Source: Nilaparvata lugens
Lineage: Eukaryota; Arthropoda; Insecta; Hemiptera; Delphacidae
Direction of reading: 5' to 3'
Length of the DNA: 64,000 nt
Assembly: GCF_014356525.2 (NCBI RefSeq)
Contig: NC_052506.1
Span: forward strand, 19,433,916 to 19,497,915
The position numbers and the translations under genes were made by a program. This document shows positions 1 to 10,349 of this stretch, piece after piece (positions within the stretch are counted from its first letter, which is position 1; every line of letters starts with the position of its first letter). Below the pieces are notes generated by a model. The model made no database searches and was not told the origin of the DNA. It saw only the letters and a list, made by a program, of their open reading frames with translations.

Positions 1-880
1 AGTACTGCATTTGAAGCAGGAACAACGAGACATCTGCACTACTGTGGGTAAAGCTTACCTTGATGCAAGAAGACTGTGTCATCTTGATGTCACGATATTC
101 TCGTTGTAAGGTCCTTCCTCTATCAATGTCGCAGCGCTACTTGCTGGAAGATACAGTGTTCTTGCCTTATTAACCTCATAAACTACTCACAATAAAACTG
201 TGATCAGCACTCCAAACGGGTATGGTTTGAGTTACATTTATCACGTTGTTCTTGAATCGTAGAGCTCATGAAAACGAATACGATGATGTATCACTCTGAA
301 AATCCATTATTTTTGAGTTGTCACGGTGTTCTTGCCGAATATTATTCAAATGTATTTATAACTGATAAATTTATAAATAATAACTAGGTATAGTTTGAAT
401 TGAATCAATTCGTGTTTGTTAGGACTCCCTAGTACGGCTAGATGCAACAAGAGTTGACCTGATGATTTTTGTGAGCTAAAATGTTAGTAAGTTGATTGGT
501 AATTTTTTAGTTTAGAGAACTGGAAGTTATATGAGCATAACCGTTTTTATAAAGAATGAACATCAATCTAGCCTTGAATAACACTGTAATCAGTTAAGAT
601 ATACACTGAATTCTAATTTTGAGACAAGATATTATTCTATTCTAACTGCAGACAAAATATCTATTCACAGGTTGACTTTATTGTACTCAACAAATCAAAA
701 TACTCAATATACCTCAAACTTATAACCTATAATTTGATAAGCGGTAAATAAGCAAAATTATATATATCAAAATATGGAGAACCTAACTATACAATTTCAT
801 TTTAGTCCTGCTATTATTATTTGTTACTTAGAGCTAGAACTAGCTAGGGAATCTTGCAATGTATCCATTCCCTAGTGGAA
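1..880. other. AT-rich stretch, nothing recognised
   Basis: No long ORF, no RNA gene and no clear repeat structure stand out. The DNA is AT-rich and looks like intergenic or intronic insect sequence. Confidence 0.4.
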
Positions 881-894
881 GTGATCAATAGATA

Positions 895-1154
895 TCAATA
901 AAAAAATGTATTGATTCAATAGGTATACAAATCCATGGAAATCAATGCATCTCAAGCTGTATTGATATCAATACACATCAATAGATATCCATGGATATCT
1001 ATTGATGTTTATTGGCCCAAATACCTATTGATTTCTATACAAATCAATAGATATCCATGGATGTCAATACTTAGTCAGCTGTATTGATATCAATACACAT
1101 CAATATAAATACCCATAGATGTGTATTGGCCCAAATTCCTATTGATATCAATAT
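895..1154. repeat. palindrome-rich tandem repeat, about 122-bp unit
   Basis: The word AGCTGTATTGATATCAATAC starts at 955 and again at 1077, giving a 122-bp period and about two copies. A degenerate partial copy lies upstream. Each unit carries the palindromes TATTGATATCAATA and ATATCCATGGATAT, and the phrase TATTGGCCCAAAT. The array ends against a mariner terminus at 1155. Confidence 0.7.
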
Positions 1155-1494
1155 ACAGGGTCTGTATAATAAGTAACCGGACTGACCTCAGTAAATTTTT
1201 TATTTGCAAAATATAAACAATGTTTCTTTAGAAATCTTCAAAGTAGTCCCCATTGGAGTCGATAACAGGCTTATACCGGATTCCCCAATCCCTGGACGCT
1301 CTCTGGAAGTCGGCAACCTCTATGCTGTCTAGAGCTTTCTTCGTAGCACATTTAACGTTTTCCAGAGTCCCGAACCGCGTCCCTTAAAGTTGTCTCTTGA
1401 TCTTGGCGAACAAAAAGTAGTAGTCTGGTGGTGCCATATCCGGGCTGTAAGGAGGATGTGGCAACATTACCCTCGATTGTCTGGCCAGTCTCCC
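1155..1494 (-). pseudogene. mariner transposase C-terminal relic with one terminal repeat
   Basis: On the minus strand one frame reads LPHPPYSPDMAPPDYY, the C-terminal catalytic-region signature of mariner DDD transposases. It is followed by a KIKRQL segment, then about 60 residues ending NGDYFEDF, the usual mariner C-terminus. An in-frame TAA follows KIKRQL, where the family normally has lysine, so the copy is dead. Beyond the stop codon, the plus-strand sequence CAGGGTCTGTATAATAAGT at 1155 looks like a mariner terminal inverted repeat next to TATA. The N-terminal two thirds are missing, lost at a C-rich run near 1490. Mariner elements insert at TA and are mobilised by cut and paste. Confidence 0.75.
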
Positions 1495-1535
1495 CCCCCC
1501 CTCATAAAACATTCTTATTCAATTTATTATTCTTA

Positions 1536-2025
1536 TATAGCTGATGCCAAAAAGTTAGGACGCTTCGTGGGTCACATGGTGTAACCATAGAGAAACAATA
1601 GCGCAAGTAGATATCCCATGGTATAGGGAATTTATGTCGCAACTTTTACTGTTATCTCAAGCCGATTACTGTCGATTATTGGCAATTTTTACTGTTTTGT
1701 TGGGGTGATAGTGTATGAACGGCACAATTTGAGAGACTACCACCGTCACACAGCTGCATAGGAAAGAACTACGTGAACTATCGGCTTGGGATAACAGTAA
1801 AAGTTGCGACATAAACCCCCTTTACCATGGGATATTAAAGCCCAATGCTATCGTTTCTCTTTGGTGTAACCTACTCACAGCTGATGCAATGCATCTATTT
1901 ATTGTCTCTTTTGATTTAAAAATTATCACCTAAGCCAAGCTAGATGACAACTCTACTTGACAACATCAGCTGTTGGAACGCACAAGAGACCCACGAAACC
2001 GCCTAACTTTTTGGCATCAGCTATA
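1536..2025. mobile_element. foldback / long-TIR non-autonomous element
   Basis: The left end TATAGCTGATGCCAAAAAGT is mirrored by ACTTTTTGGCATCAGCTATA at the right end. The inverted similarity continues inward: GCGACATAAA and AACAGTAAAAGTTGCGACAT on the right are the complement of the left-side sequence near 1635-1660. There is no coding capacity. It sits directly beside the broken end of the mariner relic. Confidence 0.75.
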
Positions 2026-2274
2026 CCTGTAGTGTGGCAAAAAATATCGTATGCGACTCTCTCAGAAAGGTATTCGGATAACATATTCCCGGGCTCGGCA
2101 AGCCTCGCCCGGGAAACTATCCTCATACAGTAGACACAAACTTTCTGTGCTTGTAGCCTAATATACTATTTCCAAGAAGATGATCACTTTTCCTCCACCG
2201 TATTGAAACACAATATTACTAATTACAATTGGTAATTTGAGGTTATATTGGTATTATTTTCTCCTGTTACTTCT
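2026..2274. other. short unassigned stretch with a GC palindrome
   Basis: TTCCCGGGCTCGGCAAGCC at about 2086 is followed by its imperfect complement, making a GC-rich hairpin in AT-rich DNA. Similar GC-rich hairpins occur near 5.6 kb. Nothing else is recognised. Confidence 0.4.
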
Positions 2275-2810
2275 GTGTACAAATTTTCTTGATTGGGGAC
2301 TTCTTCAAATGCATGTAGATTATATTATCATTATTTTTGTCTGTATTTTCTGTTTGAAAATTTTCTTGGGTGGTGTCTTCCTTAAATTCATGTAGATTAT
2401 CATTTGTTTTCATCTGAAAACTTTCTTGAATGGCGACTTCTTTAAATTCATGTATATTATCATTATTTTCGTCTGTATTTTCTGTCTGAAAACTTTCTTG
2501 AATGCGTGACTTTTTTCACATTCATGTAGATTATCATTATTCTTGTCTGTTTCTTTTGTCTGCAAATTGTCTTGAATGGAAACTTCTTCGAAGGCGACTA
2601 ATTCATTCAGAATAACACTACTTTTTCCGGTCCTACTGGCTATAAATTTTCATGAATGGCGACTTCTTCAGAGGAAACTAAATCTTCAGAATGAAGAACA
2701 ACCATCATGTTCTCCAGATCAGACTCGCTGTATATCACAGATTGTGGCAAAGGTGTAGTTCCAGTTTGTAGTGACAGTTTCTTCAACATTCTCCATCTGG
2801 AATCAATAAG
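2275..2810 (-). pseudogene. degenerate repeat-coding relic (acidic, about 24-residue repeats)
   Basis: On the minus strand, frames joined across indels encode variations on the phrase EVAIQESFQTENTDENNDN, at least five times between about 2690 and 2280. At DNA level this appears as recurring CATGTAGATTATCATT and GAAAACTTTCTTGAATG blocks roughly 60-75 bp apart. The predicted product is rich in Glu, Asp, Asn and Gln and resembles the acidic low-complexity N-terminus of the transposase-like gene at 16.2-16.6 kb. I do not recognise the protein. Stops and frameshifts show it is broken. It could instead be a diverged non-coding minisatellite. Confidence 0.3.
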
Positions 2811-3115
2811 ATGGAAACAATTTTTTAAATAATATTTATTCTCCTGCTGTAGTCTTTATCTTAGCGTGGACTGCCAATCTTTGAATCTTTGACTCACTCA
2901 TTCACAACATAGCTTAAAATTTTGTTTCACATGCACGTTTTGGAACTTGAGCCCAAACCTCAGAATTGTAGGAGTACTGTAATAAACAGGACTCTACAAT
3001 GCTGAGGATTAGGCGGAGGTTCCAAAAAACATGTCCAGATCAAAAGATTGTAATTTCTGTAGTCAATGAATAATTCCAATTTTCAAGTGATAATGTCTGT
3101 TCGTTATTATTCTAA

Positions 3116-3850
3116 TACAAGCTTGACATTGGAACAAATTCTAGTAGTTCTGTGAACAGTAGACCTCGCGCAATTATAAACCGCAGCCTCCTCTTATACT
3201 GTCCTTCAGAGTAAATCCTGTCTGTATGTCGTGTCGGCGAGATATGAGCGAAAACGGCTAATGGCTGTTGGGGTTGGTGTATCAAAAATGCTAACATCAA
3301 AAGCTAATCTCCTTCAAGACATACTGGCAACAGGACAGCCTGAGCTCAAAGCAGAGAAATTTCTAGAGACAATACTCTGTAATTTTAGTTATTTATCGCA
3401 TGCGTTATTGCACGCAATCAATACTTCATTTTAATAATGCATAAAAATTGCATTCAATGAGGCATGCAATTAATAGTCTACACATCAGCTGTTTTTTTTT
3501 ACCAAGTTACATTGAGATATTGAATTGCATGCGTCATGGCATGCAATTTATAATCCACTTGACAGCTGATTTATGATGTATGATTCTATATTCTGATTTT
3601 TACTCTAATATTGGCGTATGAAGGAGGCTCCTTTTTTCTTTTATATTATCTTTAAAATGCAAACTTTCCAAAAACCGTGTATATGCGTCGACGCGCAATT
3701 TGAAAAGGAACATACCTATCAAATTTCATGAAAATCTATTACCGCGTTTCGCCGTAAATGCGCAACATATAAACATTTAAACATTCGAACATTTAAACAT
3801 AAGAAATGCCAAACCGTCGACTTGAATCTTAGACCTCACTTCGCTCGGTC
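3116..3850 (-). repeat. dispersed repeat, copy 1 (second copy at 42.5 kb)
   Basis: The minus strand starts GACCGAGCGAAGTGAGGTCT at 3850 and continues through a run of ATGTTTAAATGTT-like words, a GCGTCGAC-containing segment and GAGGCTCCTTCATACGCC. It ends with AGGTCTACTGTTCACAGAACTACTAG-like sequence near 3160-3140. The same order occurs on the plus strand at 42521-42945. The internal part differs in length between copies. No ORF is conserved. I read it as a non-autonomous mobile element or retroelement end. Confidence 0.7.
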
Positions 3851-5385
3851 AAAAATTGTTTCATGGCACATTTTTTTCTGTAGTTTATAACACATGTTAC
3901 AGTTTATTTTCTATGAATAAATGATTGATTGATTGAAATGTTATCTACACACAGTTGGTAGCATCATCTACATGTCTAGTGGCATAAGGTCCACAGTCTT
4001 ATTTGCCTTGAAGTGGATAATATGCATCTGGTATTTGTAAATAACGCCGTGTACCTAGTAAAGAATGAAGATTGATCTAATTTTGTCAAAACTTCCAGGA
4101 ATAAACACTAGTACCTTTATTATTTAGTAATAATTCCAATTGGGTACTTCAGTTATTATTCAAATATAAAGAATTATTCAAATATAAATTATGCAGGTCT
4201 GCAAGATTAATTATGATTTAGTCAGAAAATGCTAAATATAGGCCTAGCCAGTGCTAAATAGTACGACTTGAAAAAAATGAAAATAAACTAGACTTCAGCC
4301 TAGAATTTTGGTACATAAATTACGTCCTCTGAACATGGTGTACATATTTAATTAAATAAAATTAATAAATTTGAAAGTAAACAGTCATCTAAATACTTTA
4401 AGACCTATTCAATTTATAGCCAACACACAAACTTGACCTAATTAAAACTCAAAACCACAGTTTATTGAAGCATTATTATTTATTAAGTACCTAATAGTAG
4501 AGGGTAACTGAAAGTTATTGAATCTATGTTCATTACTGTTCAAATACTTGAAAGTAAAAGAAACATTGGTATTGAATAAAGTATGAATTAAAAGTTACAA
4601 GAAACATCTTTCCTCCAGCAATCGCCAGGGCTTTGGCCAATATCATTTGACTTCTCGAAGTCATTGAATATTAGAAGAGCTGAATAAAATGGAATCACTA
4701 TTCTATCAATTTTAACTCAAACAACAAAAGAAGTAGGTAATTTTCATAATGAATTGATTTTATATAAACAGCAATCTTCAAACTTATAATGAAGAGCAGT
4801 CAACTATAACCATCTGAGTCTCACTGTGTCAATTCCAGCAAACAAAACAAGTAAATGTGACTAACAGCACTTGGTCAACTGAATCATTCATTTGAAAAAT
4901 ACCTCATGTCCAAAAATTTGTATTTTTGGGAAATAATAAAAAACCTTTTAATTCCATCATCTGACATTTTTCACTCTATTGCAATATTTATAAAGGTTTT
5001 ATGGGTGTTCAAAAGGCTAATGATAGTAAAAATTATCCTTATACTTTCATTTTATAATTAAAAAAAAGTAATAAACTTTTTGGAGATGAGTTGTTCCTCT
5101 AATGAATGACCTAATATAGTGTTGAAAGGTATGGAAATGTATGAAATAAGATATAAAGTCGCACACACTATATCAGAAATCACTTATTTATTTTACTAAA
5201 AGTCATAATAATGAACTATTCACACTGTTAATAAATATTTTTCATGAATGTTCAATCTCATCTGCTTGAGTTGTTGGCCAATCATAAATATTTGAGTAGA
5301 AGTAATTAACAATTAGGTCTGGTATGTACTTTTCGACCTTCTTGAGATCATTGATTTTATGAATATTAATAATTGGATGGCTTTA
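3851..5385. other. unassigned region with a LINE-type TTGA tail
   Basis: At 3915-3936 the sequence GAATAAATGATTGATTGATT looks like the 3' end of a LINE with a tetranucleotide tail, as also seen near 33.5 kb. The remaining 1.4 kb is AT-rich without recognisable genes or repeats. Confidence 0.35.
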
Positions 5386-6132
5386 TGCAGAAAGCATCCA
5401 AGCCACACCAAGGTCAAACTGAGATATTCACGTTTCAAGTTCACAATATACAAAAGTCTGTAAATCCAACCATTATCAATATTTTTGTCCAAATTTTGGT
5501 CAGGGTATACATTTCTCCTGTTTATTTTGTTCAATAACTCTAAAAAATCGAAAATAGTTATTTGTGCAACTAGTGCGCAAAGTGTCAGTTTGCTGCATCG
5601 AAAGAAACGTTTACGCCCGAGCCGTAGGCGAGGGCGGAATGGTTTCTTGAGTGCAGCAAACGAACTTTGCGCACATATTTCACATTAAATTTTTCCTACA
5701 GTTACCATTGAATATGAAAAGTGGGTAATTATGGGTAAAATTGCCTGAATAATGTAGTAGTGTTTGAATGGCGGGGGGCAGCTGTGTGGTGTGTGCTGTG
5801 GTGGCACTGTGCTGTCGTTGTCCTTGGTTATAATATATAATAGTAATAATTAGCGCGTTGTGCTTGGTTGCACCTCTGCTCACTATAGCAGCCACAGCAG
5901 TCACTGTTACCAACTTAATTTTGATTTTGCTGCACTGTTGCTCCATATAACCTACTAAGTATTTTGCGTTGTCATGCTGCAAATCTGGAGTACGCAAAGT
6001 ACTCACTTTGCGCACTAGTGCGGAAAAGTGATTCTTTGCAGCCTGCAATCAGTGCACAAATGGTCACTTTTCAGGGTATCTGTAGGAAAAATAATTTTTT
6101 CAATTATTTTTGTGGGTTGGATGCTTTCTGCA
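5386..6132. repeat. hairpin-rich composite bounded by a perfect 16-bp inverted repeat
   Basis: TGCAGAAAGCATCCAA at 5386 is exactly complementary to TTGGATGCTTTCTGCA at 6117. Inside are a hairpin built on TGCGCAAAGT near 5577 and ACTTTGCGCA near 5662, with a GC-rich centre, and a second inverted pair TTTTTCCTACAG at 5690 and CTGTAGGAAAAA at 6080. ORFs through it are low-complexity and lack homology that I can recognise. I read this as one or two nested non-autonomous elements. Confidence 0.5.
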
Positions 6133-6318
6133 GAATAGGCTACTGGACAAAAAGGACCTTTATACAAAAAGCATCCAAACCATACAAACCTAAGACAACA
6201 CTAATAACGTTCAAGCTTTTGCATATAAATTAATCAATAACTCCAATCTCCATTAATATGACTATTCAGTTCCACATTAGAATATACATTCCAACTTTCT
6301 TGCATTTTACAATCATTG

Positions 6319-6458
6319 TAATGCCCGGTTTCTCAGTTGTTCAATAAACGGTTTATGGATTCAATAGCACTATTGAATCAATAAACATGTGTTTAGAAAC
6401 GCAATTTTTATTTTTATTGATTCAATAATTTATTGAACGACTAAGAAACCAGGCATTA
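6319..6458. mobile_element. 140-bp palindromic MITE
   Basis: TAATGCCCGGTTTCTCAGTT at the left pairs with AACGACTAAGAAACCAGGCATTA at the right with few mismatches. The middle holds TCAATAAA-type words on both arms. There is no coding capacity. Confidence 0.75.
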
Positions 6459-6710
6459 TGTGACCTTTAGAATCGTACAGATACTTTTGTATGTTGGATA
6501 ATTTCTGATATAAATCACAATGCTGTTTATCAGGGAGGAAGTTGTCATGGATGATGGGTATTTACTCAAGATAATGATAACTAAATGAATTATTACAATA
6601 AAATCTTGTTTCAAATCATATATATTTACAAAAGTTCAAGCATTCTAAAAAGTTACAAAAAATCCAAATAGATAGGTACCTATTGTAAGAATTGAAATCA
6701 GTAGCCTACA

Positions 6711-7073
6711 TTATTGACTTTCTGTGTCAAAATCAAGATTTGCCACATTATACCCTTCAATGTCTTCACAAAAGTTAGTCTGGGTTGGCCCATTCTCTAG
6801 ACTTTCATAAAAAATTTGGGCATCAGCTGGTATCAAATGTTTTATTGATACCAAGTCTTTGAGTTTTGCCTCCTGTATTGGTTTTCCAATGGGCCACAGC
6901 AATCCCATCTCACTCAAGTTAAAGAGCTGCTCTGGCCTTTCTTGATGCCGTTTTGCCCGTCTTTTTATATCGATTACATGCTCTGTGCTGGAGAACGATT
7001 CCATCATTACATACAAATGAAATGGTTCATTCGATTTCAGTTTGATCTGCCTAATATGGAACCAATTTACTTC
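6711..7073 (-). pseudogene. DDE-like transposase copy A, C-terminal part
   Basis: This minus-strand reading frame lies immediately beyond the 3' end of the retrotransposon at 7074. Its encoded tail contains GKPIQEAKLKDLVSIKHLIP and then FYESLENG. That is the C-terminal pattern (K..DL..L...IP....FY..L) I associate with a group of insect transposase-like proteins whose N-terminal part lies at 10.35-11.28 kb on the same strand. The frame starts inside the retrotransposon tail, so its first 11 or so residues (RGRDREEEEV) are not native. The catalytic middle of copy A is missing between the two halves. The stop is TAA after DFDTESQ. The superfamily is not assigned. Confidence 0.55.
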
Positions 7074-10000
7074 TTCTTCTTCTCTGTCTCTTCCCCGCAT
7101 GCCGTCAAAGCGTTGGGGTAGCCTCGACCCATCTTCTCCACTCCCGTCGATCCGCCGCCAGTCTCCTCATCTCTGGAACACTCTTTCCCCTTCTCCTCCC
7201 TATTTCCTCTATTCTGTCCTCGTACGAATACCTTGGACGGCCCACTGTTCTTTTGCCCTGTACTCTGACATTTACATACTGTTTGGCCTTTCTATCATCC
7301 CCCATCCGCTGTATATGCCCAAACCATCCAAGCTGCCTCATTTCTATCCTCTCGCTCACATCTCTCATGCCAACTTCCTCTCTTATCCTGGTGTTTCGAA
7401 TCCTATCTCTCCTGGTCTTTCCTACTGATTTCCTGTGACACTTCATTTCCACCGTCCTGATTTTATTCTCATGGCATGATTTAATGGGCCAGCTTTCACT
7501 CCCGTACAACATGATGGGTTCAATTACTGATCGATAGACGTGATTTTTAATTCTTTTTTCTATCTCTCTTTTCCCAAAAATGCAATCCTTGATTGCATAG
7601 TAGGCCGTAGATCCCTTTCTCACCCTATTCATCACTTCCAGATCTATTTTTCCGTCCTCAGAAAACATTGTACCAAGGTATTCGTACTTCCCTACCTGTT
7701 CGAGCAGTTCTTCACTCACCATAATTTGAATATTCTCTCTCCCTCCTCTTGAAACCACCATCACCTTACTTTTACTCACATTCATAATCATTCCTCTTCG
7801 TTTCAGCTCCTCAGCCCATTCTGTCACTGATTGTTGGAGTTTCTGCTGAGTATCAGCAATCAGCACTATATCGTCCGCATATAGGAGAGCTCTTGCCCCA
7901 ATCGGTCGCATGTTCCAATACCCTACCATCATATTCTGGGTCCTTCTCTTGCACACCTTATGGATCTCATCCATCACTAATATGAAGAGTAGGGGACTCA
8001 GACTGTCACCCTGTTTTACCCCCATCTCCATACCAAATTCATGGGACCTTCCTCCACATATTCGCACTTTCGCTCTCATTCCTACATTGACACTAATGAT
8101 GGCCTTGATCAGCTTTTCAGGTACTCTCTTTCTTTTTAAGGCTTCCCATATCACCTGTCGTGGAACTGAGTCAAAAGCAGCCTTCAGGTCTAAGAAAGCT
8201 AAATAGACAGGCTTTCCCCTCTCTAAAAATTTTGAGCATATATTCCTCAGCGATGACACATGCTCCTGGGCCTGTCTACCCGGCCTAAACGCTGCCTGTT
8301 CCTCCTCCATCTCTTGCTCTACAACTTTGCGCAAACGTTTCTCCAGAATACCCGTGTATACTTTCATGCTCACTTGAGAGAGGCAAACCGCTCTATAATT
8401 TTCACAGTCTGTGGTGGGGCCCTTCTTGTGGATAGGGATGATAATATTCTTGGTCCATTGACTGGGAACTCTTTCTTGATGCCATATCAAGTTGATCAAA
8501 CTTGTCATCTTCTCTATCAAGAGATCTCCTCCCCATTTTATTAGCTCTGGCACAATCCCATCCTCTCCCGCAGCCCTTCCTGTCCTCAGCCTTTTTATTG
8601 ATTCTTCCACTTCATTTGTAGTGATCTCATTGGTTATGCCATCTATCAATTCATCCATCATTTGCTGATGCTCATCTTGGTCAAACCCTGTTTCATTCTC
8701 ATTTCTTTGGAACTTATTTTCGTAGTACCTTCTCCATCTCTCCATCACTTCCTCCAACTGTGACACCAACCTTCCATTTTCATCCACTATTGATCTAGTC
8801 TGCTTTCCAAATTTTCCTCTCAGCTGTTTCACCGTTCTCCAGAAAGCTCGCCCATTTTCACGTCCATGCAAATTTTGTAGATCTCTGCCAAAATTTTCCC
8901 AGGATTCGATTTTTGCTAATTTGACAGTTCTCTTGGCAACATTCCGTTTTTCAACGTAGATTCTGTAATCCTCCTGTCTCTTAGAGCCTATAAATTTCTT
9001 GTATGCTTTCTTCTTCTCTCTAACTTTCATCTTGACTTCTTCTGACCACCATCTAGTTCTTCTCTTAAACCTTCCTACTACTTTCTGGCCACATACCTCC
9101 TCAGCAGCACCCATAATAACTTCTTTCAATTCACTCCAAATAAAATCAACATTATTTTGCATATCTTCAGCATTTTGCAAATTTTCAATCCGATTTGAGA
9201 GCTCTACTTTATATTTTTCTCTATTTTCAGCAAGTCTCAACTCTTCATGCTTTATTCTCCTGTATGCTTTCTGTCTGCAAACCTTTCTTTCTCTAAAACC
9301 TGTGTCCGCAACCAGAAGTTTGTGGTCAGTGTCCAGTTCTGCTCCCCTTATGACCTTCACATCCCTAAAAGCATATCTAAGCTCTCCTTGATAGAGAATG
9401 TAATCAATCATGCTTTCTGCCTCTCTGCCTTCTCCAACGAATGTAATCTTGTGGATTCTCTTATGAATGAACCAAGTGTTCCCTATGAGGAAATTGTGTT
9501 GAGATGCATATTCAATCAATCTTTGTCCATTGTTATTCTTAATCACCTCACATCCATACTTTCCCATACACCCATTCCCCACCTGCTCATCCATTCCGAT
9601 TCTTCCATTGAAATCACCAATCACTACAAGTTTCCTTGATTCTTCAGCTTCAATGGTTTCTCTCTCTAGCTGCATCCAGAATTCATCTTTCTCGGCCACA
9701 TTTGCATCTTCTGTTGGTCCATATACTTGGATTATGCTAATTTTCTCTTCCAGGTCTAGATCTACTCTTATTATTCTAGGGCTAATGGCTTTCCAACTTC
9801 TAACTCTGGTGTTGGTTTCTTCATCTATTACAATAGCCACTCCACCGCAAGCTCTCCTTCCATCAGCTACTCCTGAGTATCTCATTACATATCCCTCCTC
9901 AAGAACTCTCTCTCCTACACCCCTTCTTCTCGTTTCGCATATACCCAACACCTTGATCTTATACTTTTTCATCTCCTCTACCATCTCTACCTCTTTCCCA

Positions 10001-10300
10001 GTCAGTGTCCGAATGTTCCATGTCCCAAATCTGATAAAGTGGCTTGTCCGTTTATTCCGTAAATTCCGGTCCCGTCCGAGGCTAGTTGTAGTTCTTTGAA
10101 TCAGCTTTAAACCAGCGTGTGGGTGATTAGCCCAACGACGCCTTCTTTGGAGTACTTCTTCGTCTGACTCCTACCCCTCGACCTGTCCGGCTTGGGAGGC
10201 CCTGCTGGTAGTTACACTACCGCCGGCATAGCTCTCGGGGTTATTGGAGTACACAAGCCCCTCCACCAACGACAAGGTGTTGTACTCCTAGGAGGGGAAT
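7074..10300 (-). mobile_element. near-complete non-LTR retrotransposon
   Basis: The element runs on the minus strand from a structured 5' region (about 10300-10170) through one long ORF, and ends in a short GAAGAAGAAG tail at 7074. The leader contains the perfect hairpin GGTAGT-GTA-ACTACC (10207-10221) and a CTCCTAGGAG palindrome at 10289. It lies between the two halves of transposase copy A. I could not identify a clear target site duplication. The single endonuclease-RT ORF and microsatellite tail place it among the insect LINEs commonly annotated through a craniofacial-development-protein-2-like endonuclease; I do not fix the clade. Confidence 0.85.
7105..10170 (-). CDS. endonuclease-reverse transcriptase ORF of the LINE
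   Basis: This protein nicks the genomic target and copies its RNA into DNA by target-primed reverse transcription. Counting from the first Met at 9984 (959 residues): an exonuclease-endonuclease-phosphatase domain occupies about residues 1-230, with GICETR (14-19), VIGDFNGRIG (121-130), IDYIL (193-197) and TDHKLL (219-224). A reverse transcriptase domain spans about 480-760, with FLDLKAAFDSVPR near 600 and YADDIVLIA near 703. The C-terminus contains WFGHIQRM and GKRTVGRPR, typical of this LINE group. The frame is open upstream of the first Met to a TAG at 10173, and that extension encodes FGTWNIRTL (10009-10029), which carries the expected catalytic Asn. The real start is therefore probably upstream and non-AUG, or the 5' end is slightly damaged. 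There are no internal stops. Confidence 0.9.
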   Translation of the reverse strand, partial: ESDEEVLQRRRRWANHPHAGLKLIQRTTTSLGRDRNLRNKRTSHFIRFGTWNIRTLTGKEVEMVEEMKKYKIKVLGICETRRRGVGERVLEEGYVMRYSGVADGRRACGGVAIVIDEETNTRVRSWKAISPRIIRVDLDLEEKISIIQVYGPTEDANVAEKDEFWMQLERETIEAEESRKLVVIGDFNGRIGMDEQVGNGCMGKYGCEVIKNNNGQRLIEYASQHNFLIGNTWFIHKRIHKITFVGEGREAESMIDYILYQGELRYAFRDVKVIRGAELDTDHKLLVADTGFRERKVCRQKAYRRIKHEELRLAENREKYKVELSNRIENLQNAEDMQNNVDFIWSELKEVIMGAAEEVCGQKVVGRFKRRTRWWSEEVKMKVREKKKAYKKFIGSKRQEDYRIYVEKRNVAKRTVKLAKIESWENFGRDLQNLHGRENGRAFWRTVKQLRGKFGKQTRSIVDENGRLVSQLEEVMERWRRYYENKFQRNENETGFDQDEHQQMMDELIDGITNEITTNEVEESIKRLRTGRAAGEDGIVPELIKWGGDLLIEKMTSLINLIWHQERVPSQWTKNIIIPIHKKGPTTDCENYRAVCLSQVSMKVYTGILEKRLRKVVEQEMEEEQAAFRPGRQAQEHVSSLRNICSKFLERGKPVYLAFLDLKAAFDSVPRQVIWEALKRKRVPEKLIKAIISVNVGMRAKVRICGGRSHEFGMEMGVKQGDSLSPLLFILVMDEIHKVCKRRTQNMMVGYWNMRPIGARALLYADDIVLIADTQQKLQQSVTEWAEELKRRGMIMNVSKSKVMVVSRGGRENIQIMVSEELLEQVGKYEYLGTMFSEDGKIDLEVMNRVRKGSTAYYAIKDCIFGKREIEKRIKNHVYRSVIEPIMLYGSESWPIKSCHENKIRTVEMKCHRKSVGKTRRDRIRNTRIREEVGMRDVSERIEMRQLGWFGHIQRMGDDRKAKQYVNVRVQGKRTVGRPRYSYEDRIEEIGRRRGKSVPEMRRLAADRREWRRWVEATPTL

Positions 10301-10349
10301 ACTTTTTTGTAGAATGATAAACTTGCTGGCTCATTCACCTCTCCTCACA

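Noticed and set aside
5680..6048. 122-residue minus-strand ORF
   Set aside because: It lies inside a hairpin-rich repeat, starts in the inverted segment and shows no protein-like pattern.
8999..10099. Plus-strand ORFs of 130-189 residues opposite the LINE
   Set aside because: They are antisense shadows of the long endonuclease-RT frame, with low-complexity Ser/Leu/Pro composition.
10160..10300. HDV-like ribozyme at the LINE 5' end
   Set aside because: Some LINEs have one and this leader is structured, but I could not lay out the nested pairings convincingly.
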